Source of the DNA: Acidimicrobiales bacterium
GTDB lineage: Bacteria > Actinomycetota > Acidimicrobiia > Acidimicrobiales > DATDAH01
Assembly (NCBI GenBank): GCA_016794585.1
Contig: JAEUJM010000005.1
Span: 157,345-221,344, forward strand
Length of the DNA: 64,000 nt
Direction of reading: 5' to 3'
A program made the position numbers and the translations under genes. Positions 36,007-44,365 of this stretch are shown here, in pieces (position 1 is the first letter of the stretch; the number at the start of each line of letters is the position of its first letter). Under the pieces are notes generated by a model, which saw only the letters and a list, made by a program, of their open reading frames with translations, was not told the origin of the DNA and did no database searches.

Positions 36007-36015
36007 CGCGGGCAC

Positions 36016-36021
36016 TACCCT
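36016..36021 (+). promoter_or_regulatory. -10 element for the serine hydrolase
   Basis: TACCCT lies eight bases before the GTG at 36030 and nine bases after the TTCTCAG operator, so bound regulator would replace the -35 region. Confidence 0.4.
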
Positions 36022-36029
36022 GCGCGGCC

Positions 36030-37148
36030 GTGCCCGACGCCACCGCCGCCCTGCTCGAACGCTGCCGACGGGAGATCGACGAGGGCCTGCTCCCGGCGTG
36101 CCAGGTGGCGGTGGCCCAGCATGGCGAGCTCGTCCTCCACGAGGCCTTCGGCGACGCCACCGCCGACAGCCGCTTCCTCATCTTCTCCAGCACCAAGCCC
36201 GTGGTGGCGGCGGCCGTGTGGCAGTTGCTGGCCGAGGGCCGCCTCGACGTGACGCAGCGGGTGGTCGAGCTCATCCCCGAGTTCGCCACCAACGGCAAGG
36301 ACGTGGTGACCGTGGAACAGGTGCTCCTCCACACGAGCGGGTTCCCGTACGCGCCGCTGGGGCCACCCGACTGGGCCGATCGCGAGGCACGTCTCGCCGC
36401 GTTCTCGAACTGGCGGCTCAACTGGGAGCCCGGCACCCGCTTCGAGTACCACGCCACCTCGGCCCATTGGGTGCTGGCCGAGATCATCGAGCGCCTCGAC
36501 GGCGAGGACTTCCGCGCGGCGGTGCACCGCCGGGTGATCGAGCCCCTGGGCCTCGAGCAGTTCCGCCTCGGCGTTCCCCCCGAGGACCAGGGGAACGTGA
36601 AACGGGTGGTCAAGGTGGGCGAGCCTCCCACCATGGAAGAGGTGGAGCAGGTGACGGGCATCGCCGGCGCCACGCTCGACGCGCTCACGGGCGGCCTGAC
36701 CGACGACATGTTCGTCACCCTGTCCAGCCCGGAGAACGTGGCGGTCGGCGTCCCCGGTGGTGGTGCGGTGTCCACCGCCGCCGACGTGGCCCGCTTCTAC
36801 CAGGCGTTGCTCGCGAACCCTGGCGAGCGGTGGGACCCGGCCCTGCTGGCCGACGTCACCAGCAACGTCCGCAACACCTTCCCCGACCCCATGACCGGGG
36901 TGGCCGCCAACCGCACCATCGGCCTGGTGGTGGCGGGCGACGACGGCAAGGCCTCGATGCGTGGGATGGGGCGCACCCTCTCGCCGGCGGCCTTCGGGCA
37001 CAACGGTGCAGGTGGCCAGGTGGCGTGGGCGGACCCGGCCACGGGCCTGTCGTTCTGCTACCTCACCAACGGCATCGACGCCCACCTGTTCCGCCAGTGG
37101 CGGCGGGGCCCCAGCATCAGCAACCGGGCCACGGCCTGCGCCAGGTGA
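36030..37148 (+). CDS. beta-lactamase-family serine hydrolase
   Basis: A 372-residue serine hydrolase of the class C beta-lactamase/esterase (EstB) family. The nucleophile motif S-x-x-K is SSTK at residues 53-56, the Tyr motif is YHA at 140-142 in FEYHATSAHW, and a late FGHNGAGGQVAW supplies the third HxG-type motif. No signal peptide is seen, so it is probably a cytoplasmic esterase rather than an antibiotic hydrolase. The start is GTG 36030. Its promoter overlaps the TTCTCAG repeats. Confidence 0.85.
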   Translation: MPDATAALLERCRREIDEGLLPACQVAVAQHGELVLHEAFGDATADSRFLIFSSTKPVVAAAVWQLLAEGRLDVTQRVVELIPEFATNGKDVVTVEQVLLHTSGFPYAPLGPPDWADREARLAAFSNWRLNWEPGTRFEYHATSAHWVLAEIIERLDGEDFRAAVHRRVIEPLGLEQFRLGVPPEDQGNVKRVVKVGEPPTMEEVEQVTGIAGATLDALTGGLTDDMFVTLSSPENVAVGVPGGGAVSTAADVARFYQALLANPGERWDPALLADVTSNVRNTFPDPMTGVAANRTIGLVVAGDDGKASMRGMGRTLSPAAFGHNGAGGQVAWADPATGLSFCYLTNGIDAHLFRQWRRGPSISNRATACAR

Positions 37149-37218
37149 CACCATGGTCGCCCCGGGGGGCGGGGGCCGTGCCCCTCGGGCGCACAGACGA
37201 ACGACGAGGAGCGGGGAC

Positions 37219-38736
37219 ATGAACCGACTGGCACCCATCGACGCCGCGTTCTTGTACATGGAGACGCCCAGCAGCCACATGCACGTGACGGGCGTGATCA
37301 TCGTCGACCCGTCGACCATGCACGGCGGCTACTCGTTCGAGGCCATCCGGGAGATGCTCGCCTCTCGCATCCACCTCCTCCCGCCGTACCGGCGGCGCCT
37401 GCTCACCGTCCCGTTCCACCTGAACGACCCGGTGTTCATCGAGGACCCCGACTTCGACATCACCAACCACGTCCACCGCATGGCCGTCCCGCCCCCGGGC
37501 GGCCGTGAGGAGCTCGCCGACATCATCGGCGACGTGGCCGGCCGGGCCCTCGACCGGGGCAAGCCCCTCTGGGAGACCATCGTCGTCGAGGGCGCCGCCG
37601 ACGGGACCGTGGCCCTGATCTGCAAGGTCCACCATGCCTGCATCGACGGCGTCACGGGCGCCGACCTGATGAGCCAGCTCTTCGACCTCGAGCCTGACGC
37701 CCCCGAGCCGCCACCGCCCGTCGAGGAGTGGAAGCCCGACCGCATCCCCTCCGATCTCGAGCTGCTCGCCGAAGCGGGACGCGACCGCCTCATCGACCCG
37801 CTCCGCGGGCTGCGGGGCCTCGGCCGCCTCGGCTCGACCGTGGTGCGCACGGCCACCTCCGCCATCGGCCGCGACGACGGCGAGCGGGCGCCGGCCCTGC
37901 CCTTCACCGCCCCCAAGACCAAGTTCACCGGAGCGCTCACCCCCCACCGCTCGGTGGCCTTCGGCCAGGCCGACTTCGACGACCTGCACGTCGTGAAGAA
38001 GACCTTCGACGTCAAGATCAACGACGTGGTGCTGGCCGCCTGCACCATCGCCCTGCGCCGCTACCTGCAAGACCACGACGACCTGCCCGACAAGCCGCTC
38101 GTCTCCATGGAGCCGGTGTCGGTCCACGGCGAGGGCACCCAGGAGGGCACCAACCAGGTGTCGAGCATGGCCGTGCGCCTCCCGGTGCAGCTCGAGGACC
38201 CCGTCGACCAGCTCCTCGAGATCCGCGAGGACACCACGGCGGCCAAGGAGATGCACAACGCCATCGGGGCCGACGTCCTGCGGGACCTCACGCAGTTCGC
38301 TCCCCCGGTGCTGTTCAACCGGGCCATGCGCCTGTACTCGAGCATGGGACTGGCCAGCCACCACCGGCCGGTGCAGAACCTCGTCATCTCGAACGTCCCG
38401 GGCCCGCCCATCCCGCTCTACTGCGCCGGCGCCCGCGTCGTCGCGGTCTACCCGTTCGGCCCCCTCATCGAGGGCGCCGGCCTCAACATCACCGTGCTGT
38501 CGAACATGGGCAACATGGACTTCGGCGTCATCGGCTGCACCGAGACCGCGCCCGACCTCTGGTCGCTCGCCGACGGCTTCGGCCAGGCGGTGAAGGACCT
38601 GCGGGCGGCCGCGGACGCGGTGCTGGCCGAGCGCGAGGCGGAGGCCGCGGCCGCCCTCGACCCGCCCCCACCGCCCGCGAAGAAGCGCGCCCCCCGCAAG
38701 AAGGCCACCGCCAAGAAGGCGGCGCCGAAGGATTGA
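37219..38736 (+). CDS. wax ester synthase/diacylglycerol acyltransferase (WS/DGAT)
   Basis: A 505-residue bifunctional acyltransferase that makes triacylglycerol or wax esters from acyl-CoA. The N-terminus MNRLAPIDAAFLYMETPSSH is typical, the catalytic HHACIDG is at residues 138-144, and the C-terminal domain has the family block LVISNVPGPPIPLY. A GAGGAG ribosome site is seven bases before the ATG at 37219. The last about 25 residues are a Pro stretch followed by a Lys/Ala-rich tail (AKKRAPRKKATAKKAAPKD), unlike the typical family end and similar to histone-H1-like tails. Confidence 0.92.
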   Translation: MNRLAPIDAAFLYMETPSSHMHVTGVIIVDPSTMHGGYSFEAIREMLASRIHLLPPYRRRLLTVPFHLNDPVFIEDPDFDITNHVHRMAVPPPGGREELADIIGDVAGRALDRGKPLWETIVVEGAADGTVALICKVHHACIDGVTGADLMSQLFDLEPDAPEPPPPVEEWKPDRIPSDLELLAEAGRDRLIDPLRGLRGLGRLGSTVVRTATSAIGRDDGERAPALPFTAPKTKFTGALTPHRSVAFGQADFDDLHVVKKTFDVKINDVVLAACTIALRRYLQDHDDLPDKPLVSMEPVSVHGEGTQEGTNQVSSMAVRLPVQLEDPVDQLLEIREDTTAAKEMHNAIGADVLRDLTQFAPPVLFNRAMRLYSSMGLASHHRPVQNLVISNVPGPPIPLYCAGARVVAVYPFGPLIEGAGLNITVLSNMGNMDFGVIGCTETAPDLWSLADGFGQAVKDLRAAADAVLAEREAEAAAALDPPPPPAKKRAPRKKATAKKAAPKD

Positions 38737-38742
38737 ACGCGG

Positions 38743-40407
38743 TCAGGCGCCGCCGGCCACCGCCTTGGCCCAGCGGTAGTCGGCCTTTCCCACGGGCGAA
38801 CGCACGACCTCGTCGACCAGGGTGACGGCCCGGGGCACCTTGTAGCCGGCCAGGTGGGCCTTGCAGTGCTGCACGAGGGTCTCGGTGTCGGGCGCCGCCC
38901 CCGGCGCCGCCTGTACGACCGCGGCCACGGTCTGACCCCAGCGCTCGTCCTCGACGCCCACCACCACCGCGTCGTAGACGTCGTCGTGCGCCTTGAGCAC
39001 CGCCTCGACCTCCTCGGGGTACACCTTCTCCCCGCCGGTGTTGATGCACACCGATCCACGGCCCAGCAGGACGATGGTGCCGTCGGCCTCGACCCGGGCC
39101 ATGTCCCCGGTCACCACCCAGCGGTGGCCGCCGGCCTCGACGAAGGTCTGGGCGGTCTTCTCGGGGTCCTTGTGGTAGCCGAGGGGGATGTGGCCGCGCA
39201 GCGCCACCCGGCCGGTGACCCCTGAGCCCGGCTCGACCGGTCGCAGCTCGTCGTCGAGCACCAGGGTGTTGTCATCGAGCGGGTTGAACTTGGGCGGGCC
39301 GTCGTCGGGGTCGTCGGCGCTGAGGCCCTGCCGGGCCCCCTGTGCACCGGTCTCGGACGAGCCGAAGCCGTCGTTGATGACGCAGTTGGGGAAGGTCGCG
39401 GCGAGGCGGCGGCGCAGTGCCGGCGTGAGCGGAGCGCCACCCGAGCCGATGGCCATGAGGGACGAGGTGTCGTAGGTGTCGGCGCCCCCGCCGGCCTCCC
39501 ACGCGTCGAGGAGGGGACGGGCCACGGCGTCGCCCACCACCACCAGGAGGTTGACGCCCTCGTCGCCCACGGCGCGCCAGATGGCGTCCGGGTCGAGCGA
39601 GCCGGGCATCAGGATGACCTTGCCGCCGGCGTAGAGCCACGACATCGACGTCCACTGCGCCGCCGCGTGCATCAGCGGCGCCACCGGGAGGAAGGTGAAG
39701 GGGGTGTCGGTGTCCTGTACCCGGGCCAACAACTCCTCGGGGCGCTCGACGGTGCCCTCGTAGCGGGTGGGGTCGCCGCCGCCGATGCAGGCGAAGAACG
39801 CGTCCTCCTGACGCCAGACCACGCCCTTGGGCATCCCCGTGGTGCCGCCCGTGTAGAGCACGTAGTGGTCGTCGCCGCTGCGCTCGGGGAAGCCGCCCTC
39901 CGGCGACGACGCGTCCAGCACCGCCTCGTAGTCCTCGGCGCCCACTGCGGCGAGCGCCGCGTCCACGCCCTCGGTGCCGTCGGCCACCGACAGGTAGGTC
40001 CGCAGGCCGGGCAGGCCCGGTGCCACCTCGGCCACCCGGTCGGCGAATTCGGCGTGGTGCACGACGGCGACCAGGTCGGCGTCGTCGAAGAGGTAGGCCA
40101 GCTCGTCGGCGACGTAGCGGTAGTTCACGTTGATGGGGACGGCCCGGATCTTGAAGGCGGCGAGGAAGGCCTCGACGTACTCCGAGCCGTTGCGTAGATA
40201 GCAGCCCACGTGGTCGCCGGGCCCGACGCCCCGCTCGACGAGCGCGTGGGCGAGCCGGTTGGCCCGGGCCTCGAGCTCGCCGTAGGTGAGGCGCCGGCCG
40301 TTCGGACCGCCGACCACGACGAGGGCCTCGCGATGGGGCACGACGCCGGCGGCGCACTCCCAGATGTCGGCCAGGTTGAAGTGCCGGGGCGGCGCATGAC
40401 TGGTCAC
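38743..40407 (-). CDS. acyl-CoA synthetase, FadD19-like
   Basis: A 554-residue ANL-family ligase that activates a carboxylic acid via an acyl-adenylate to the CoA thioester. The P-loop is YTGGTTGMPKGVVW, A5 is DGFGSSETG, A8 LGRGSVCINTGGEKVYPEEV, and the A10 lysine region is RSPVGKADYRWAK. The A8 and A10 ends closely resemble mycobacterial FadD19, which activates the C24/C26 sterol side chain. With the CYP125-like P450 this supports sterol side-chain degradation, though the genes are 20 kb apart. It is convergent with the WS/DGAT gene, with six bases between the stops. Confidence 0.9.
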   Translation of the reverse strand: MTSHAPPRHFNLADIWECAAGVVPHREALVVVGGPNGRRLTYGELEARANRLAHALVERGVGPGDHVGCYLRNGSEYVEAFLAAFKIRAVPINVNYRYVADELAYLFDDADLVAVVHHAEFADRVAEVAPGLPGLRTYLSVADGTEGVDAALAAVGAEDYEAVLDASSPEGGFPERSGDDHYVLYTGGTTGMPKGVVWRQEDAFFACIGGGDPTRYEGTVERPEELLARVQDTDTPFTFLPVAPLMHAAAQWTSMSWLYAGGKVILMPGSLDPDAIWRAVGDEGVNLLVVVGDAVARPLLDAWEAGGGADTYDTSSLMAIGSGGAPLTPALRRRLAATFPNCVINDGFGSSETGAQGARQGLSADDPDDGPPKFNPLDDNTLVLDDELRPVEPGSGVTGRVALRGHIPLGYHKDPEKTAQTFVEAGGHRWVVTGDMARVEADGTIVLLGRGSVCINTGGEKVYPEEVEAVLKAHDDVYDAVVVGVEDERWGQTVAAVVQAAPGAAPDTETLVQHCKAHLAGYKVPRAVTLVDEVVRSPVGKADYRWAKAVAGGA

Positions 40408-40439
40408 GGGCGCACCCTAGCGACCACCATGGAGGCGTT

Positions 40440-42689
40440 GTGTCTGTGCTTCGCGCCCGGGCGGTGCCGCTCCTCGTCGTCCTCGCCTCACTGATCGTGA
40501 CGGTGCTCGGGCCCCTCGCCGCCGACGCCCAGCCCGCACCCACCAGCACCTCGACGAGCACTTCGACCACGGTGGCGGCTCCGGAGGCCGGCGGCGCCCA
40601 GCACCCCCACGAGGAGACCGCGCCGGCCGAGTTGGGCATCACCAGCACCGAGGTGGGCCCCGCCGAGGCGGACGAGTCGGCATCGGCGGTCCCCTATCTC
40701 GGCACCTATGAGGTGTGGTGCACCCAGTCGAACCCCTCGCCGGGGATCTGCGGCGGCCACCACGGCTACCCGGCCATCGACATCGGCATGCCCGTGGGCT
40801 CCACCGTCAACGCCAGCGGCCCGGGTGTCGTCCAGGAGGCCCGGCGAACCGACAGCGACGCCCGCGGCCTCTACGTCACCGTGCGCCACCCGGACGGCAT
40901 CTACTCCCGCTACCTCCACCTGTCGTCGGTCGCGGTGAACGTGGGCCAGACCGTCGAACGCGGCGCCGTCCTGGGCCGCTCGGGCAACACGGGCTCGTCC
41001 AACTCACCGCACCTGCACTACGACGAGCAGCGTCCTCTCGGCACCTCCAAGGACCTCGGCCCGATGATCGGCTGGGTGGGCACCGAGGAGGTCCGCTACC
41101 CCGGCGCCTTCGGGTACACGAGCTGGCGCTCGGTCCCGTTCGGGACGGACATGCGCAATGACAGCTTCGCGTCACCCGTGCCCCCCACCCCGCGCCAGTG
41201 GGGCGGGCCCGCGGTGGCCACGGGCGACTTCGACGGCGACGGCTTCGACGACCTCGCCGCCGGCGTGCCCGGCAAGGACACCGGACGCGCCACGAACGCC
41301 GGTGCGGTCGTCGTGGCCCTCGGCTCGGCCGACGGTGTGGTCACGGCAGGGAGCCGCCAGCTGGTCCCCGGAATGGGCGGTCTCGTGGGCACCGCCGAGT
41401 CGGACGACCGCTTCGGTGCCGCCGTGACGACGGGCGACTTCAACGGTGACGGCTTCGACGATCTCGCCGTCGGCGTGCCGGGCGAGGACACGAGCGGCGG
41501 CGTCGACGCCGGCGCGGTCATCGTGATCCCCGGGAGCGCGTCCGGGCTGGTGCCGTCGGCCGCGCGGCAGCGATGGAGCGGCAGCGGCCTCCCCGGCACC
41601 TCTCGGGGCGGCGACCAGATGGGGGCTTCGCTGACCAGCGGCGACTTCGACGGCGACCGCTACGACGACCTCGCCGTCGGCGCCCCGGGAGACGACACCG
41701 GCGCCACCGATGCGGGTGTCGTCGCCGTCGTCCGCGGCTCGGCCACCGGGCTCACCAACGCGGGCGCGCAGGAGCTCGTGGCCGGCCGTGACGGCTTGGC
41801 CGGCCGCAGCCAGGGCGGCGACCTCCTCGGCGCCGCGGTCGTCGCCGGCGACCTCGACGGGCACGGCCACGACGACCTCGCCATCGGCGTGCCGGGCCAG
41901 GACATCGGCCAGGCCACGAACGCCGGCGAGGTCCTCGTGGTGGGCGGGTCCGCCACGGGCCTCGACCGCGCCGCCAGCCGCCTGGTGCGCGCGGGCAAGG
42001 CCGGAATCGCCGGCCGCTCCGAGCGCGACGACGTCCTCGGCACCGCGCTCGCCATCGGCGACCTCGACGGAGCCGGCGTCGCCGACCTCGTGATCGGTGT
42101 CCCCGGCGAGGATGCCGGGGCCGTGAACGACGGCGCCCTCCTCGTGGTGCCCGGCTCCGAGACGGGGCTGGCCGCGGCGGAGTCCCGTCAGTTCTGGTCC
42201 GGGAGCCGCGGGAGCGCCGGCGCTCCGCGCGCCAACGACCTCTTGGGCGCCTCGGTCGCCGTCGGCGACGTCGACGGGGACGGCCGGGCCGAGATCCTCG
42301 CGGGCATCCCCGGCAAGGACGTGGGCTCGGTGCGCGATGCCGGATCGGTGCTGGTGGTCGGCACCACGCCCAGCGTGCTCAGCTCGGGCCTGCCCGAGAT
42401 CGCCGGCGCGGCCAAGCCCGCGGCGCGCCTCGGTCGGTCCGTTGCCACCGGGGACGTCAACGGCGACGGCGTCGCCGACCTGGTGGCCACCGCCCCGACC
42501 GAGCGTGCCTTGGGCGCCGCGGCCACCGGGGTCATCACGGTCGTCCCCGGGTCCGCCACCGCGCCGGTCGGGCGCTCCGGCCTCACCGAAGGGGGCAGCG
42601 TCCGCCTGGTCCGGGGCGCTGGTGGCCTGGCCGGCGTGGCCAAGGTCGACGACCACTTCGGCGGCCTGCTGCCCCCCTACCTGTTCTGA
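40440..42689 (+). CDS. secreted M23 peptidase with seven FG-GAP repeats
   Basis: A 749-residue exported protein. There is a Sec signal to about residue 30, a Thr/Ser/Ala linker, and an M23 (LytM-type) metallopeptidase domain at about 105-200. Zinc ligands are likely in HHGYPAID (H107 or H108, D114) and HLH (H191/H193), with YLHLSS nearby. Seven repeats of about 70 residues follow from residue 258, six with the calcium-type loop DxDGxG and an FG-GAP-like ending (GDFDGDGFDDLAAGVPG), predicting a seven-bladed beta-propeller. It may cleave peptidoglycan while the propeller binds a surface ligand. The start is GTG 40440 or GTG 40446; GGAGG lies at 40431. Confidence 0.85.
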   Translation: MSVLRARAVPLLVVLASLIVTVLGPLAADAQPAPTSTSTSTSTTVAAPEAGGAQHPHEETAPAELGITSTEVGPAEADESASAVPYLGTYEVWCTQSNPSPGICGGHHGYPAIDIGMPVGSTVNASGPGVVQEARRTDSDARGLYVTVRHPDGIYSRYLHLSSVAVNVGQTVERGAVLGRSGNTGSSNSPHLHYDEQRPLGTSKDLGPMIGWVGTEEVRYPGAFGYTSWRSVPFGTDMRNDSFASPVPPTPRQWGGPAVATGDFDGDGFDDLAAGVPGKDTGRATNAGAVVVALGSADGVVTAGSRQLVPGMGGLVGTAESDDRFGAAVTTGDFNGDGFDDLAVGVPGEDTSGGVDAGAVIVIPGSASGLVPSAARQRWSGSGLPGTSRGGDQMGASLTSGDFDGDRYDDLAVGAPGDDTGATDAGVVAVVRGSATGLTNAGAQELVAGRDGLAGRSQGGDLLGAAVVAGDLDGHGHDDLAIGVPGQDIGQATNAGEVLVVGGSATGLDRAASRLVRAGKAGIAGRSERDDVLGTALAIGDLDGAGVADLVIGVPGEDAGAVNDGALLVVPGSETGLAAAESRQFWSGSRGSAGAPRANDLLGASVAVGDVDGDGRAEILAGIPGKDVGSVRDAGSVLVVGTTPSVLSSGLPEIAGAAKPAARLGRSVATGDVNGDGVADLVATAPTERALGAAATGVITVVPGSATAPVGRSGLTEGGSVRLVRGAGGLAGVAKVDDHFGGLLPPYLF

Positions 42690-42700
42690 TCGCGTCGTCG

Positions 42701-42744
42701 CCTGGCCCGGCACTGGCGCTGGGCACGCTCGGCGAAGGGCCAGG
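42701..42744. terminator. long-loop inverted repeat between convergent genes
   Basis: CCTGGCCC (42701-42708) pairs with GGGCCAGG (42737-42744) across a 28-base loop. Position between converging genes suggests transcription termination, but the loop is long. Confidence 0.3.
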
Positions 42745-42795
42745 CTCCGTGCATCGTCGAGGCCCGCTCGTCCCTCGCTCGCCGAGCCAGGTCGC

Positions 42796-44337
42796 TCAGT
42801 CGGCGTAGGTGGCGCGGAGCTCGTGCTTGACCACCTTGCCCGTCGGGTTGCGGGGCAGGGCGTCGACGATCTCGAGCTGCTCGGGCACCTTTTGGATCAT
42901 CAGGCCCTCGCCCGTGAGGTGGTCGCGCATCTCGTCGGAGGTGAGCGGCTCGCCGACGTCGTTGAGCACCACGACCGCGCAGGCCCGCTCACCTGAGGCC
43001 GCGTCGGGCAGGCCGATCACCGCGACGTCGGCCACCTTCGGATGGGTGAAGAGCAGGTCCTCCACCTCCTTGGCCGAGATGTTCTCGCCCTTTCGGATGA
43101 TGATGTCCTTGAGGCGTCCGGTGATGGTGACGTAGCCGTCCTCGTCCTGCTCGCCGAGGTCCCCCGTGCGGAAGTAGCCGTCCTCGTCGAAGGCGTCCTC
43201 GTCCAGAGCGGCGTCGAGGTAGCCCTTCATCAGCTGCGGCGCCTTAGCCCGGATCTCGCCCTCCTCGTTCGGGCCGGCGATGCGCCCGTCGAGGGTGACG
43301 ATGCGCAGGTCGACGCCGGGCATGGGCCGCCCTTCGGTGTCGGACTTCTTCTGGTCGGGGTCGCCGACCGCCACGAGGGTGAGGATGGGGGCCTCGGTGA
43401 GCCCGTAGCCCGACAGGATGCCGACCCCGCCCATCTCGGCCTTCACGTCGTCGTGGAGGCCCTTGGGCTTGGGGGCGCCGCCACCGGGCAGCGCTCGGAC
43501 GTCCGGGAACAGCGGCGTGTCGGGGTTGGCCCGCTGGGCGGCGAGGTAGGCCATGTGGAACGGGGTGCCCGCGCCGGCGAGGGTCACCCCCTCCTGCCCG
43601 AGGACGCCGATGGTGGTCGACGGATCGAAGGCCTCGACCAGGATGCTGGCGCTGCCGAACATCAGGCCCGTGAGCAGCCAGGTGATGCCCCCGATGTGGG
43701 TGAAGGGGAACACCATGGCGCCCCGGTCCGCCTCGGTCACCTCGTACCGCTCGCCCATGCCCCGGGCGATGGCGGCGATGGTGGCGTCGGTGTGGCGGGC
43801 GCCCTTGGGGTCGGCCGTGGTGCCCGAGGTGTAGAAGAGCCAGCGCACCGGGAGGTCGTCGGGGTCGTCCGGGGTGGGCGGCGCCGGCGGGAGGGTGGCG
43901 GGGTCGCCCGCGGGCAGGGTGCGGTCGCACACCAGCACTTCGAGGCCGTCGACCTCGCCGGCGATCTCGCGGGCCATGGCCTCGAAGTCGAAGCCCTTCC
44001 ACGTCGAGGGCACCACCAGCAGCTTGGTGCCCGCCTGGCGGGCGACGAAGCCGACCTCGCGCTTGCGGTAGATGGGCAGGATCGGGTTCTGGGTGATCCC
44101 GAGGCGGGCCAGCGCGCCGACCAGCACGAGCGACTCGATCCAGGTCGGCAGCTGCCACGACACCACGTCGCCCTCGGCCAGGCCCATGGCGGCGAGACCC
44201 GCCGCGGCCGTCTCGACGTCGGCGGCGTACCCGGCGAACGTGAGGCGCCGGCCGTCCTCGTCGACGGCCATCTCCGCGTCGGGCGTCTCGGCCGCCCGCC
44301 GCTCGATGAGCTCCCAGAGGGTCCGTCCTTCGAGCAT
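42796..44337 (-). CDS. acyl-CoA synthetase (class I adenylate-forming)
   Basis: A 513-residue ANL ligase. The P-loop is FYTSGTTADPKGARH, A5 SGYGLTEAP, A8 TGRLKDIIIRKGENISAKEV, and the A10 lysine is in LPRNPTGKVVKHEL. It resembles cyclohexanecarboxylate-CoA or FadD-type ligases. ATG 44337 has an AGGAGA ribosome site. It lies 28 bases downstream of the amidohydrolase gene in a probable three-gene operon (aldehyde dehydrogenase, amidohydrolase, ligase), where an aldehyde could be oxidised to an acid and then activated; this order is inference. Confidence 0.88.
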   Translation of the reverse strand: MLEGRTLWELIERRAAETPDAEMAVDEDGRRLTFAGYAADVETAAAGLAAMGLAEGDVVSWQLPTWIESLVLVGALARLGITQNPILPIYRKREVGFVARQAGTKLLVVPSTWKGFDFEAMAREIAGEVDGLEVLVCDRTLPAGDPATLPPAPPTPDDPDDLPVRWLFYTSGTTADPKGARHTDATIAAIARGMGERYEVTEADRGAMVFPFTHIGGITWLLTGLMFGSASILVEAFDPSTTIGVLGQEGVTLAGAGTPFHMAYLAAQRANPDTPLFPDVRALPGGGAPKPKGLHDDVKAEMGGVGILSGYGLTEAPILTLVAVGDPDQKKSDTEGRPMPGVDLRIVTLDGRIAGPNEEGEIRAKAPQLMKGYLDAALDEDAFDEDGYFRTGDLGEQDEDGYVTITGRLKDIIIRKGENISAKEVEDLLFTHPKVADVAVIGLPDAASGERACAVVVLNDVGEPLTSDEMRDHLTGEGLMIQKVPEQLEIVDALPRNPTGKVVKHELRATYAD

Positions 44338-44365
44338 GGGTTCTCCTGTGGTTCCTATGGCGGGC

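Noticed and set aside
36030..37148. Serine hydrolase as an antibiotic-resistance beta-lactamase
   Set aside because: The SxxK family match includes esterases and transesterases, there is no signal peptide, and the third motif is not KTG.
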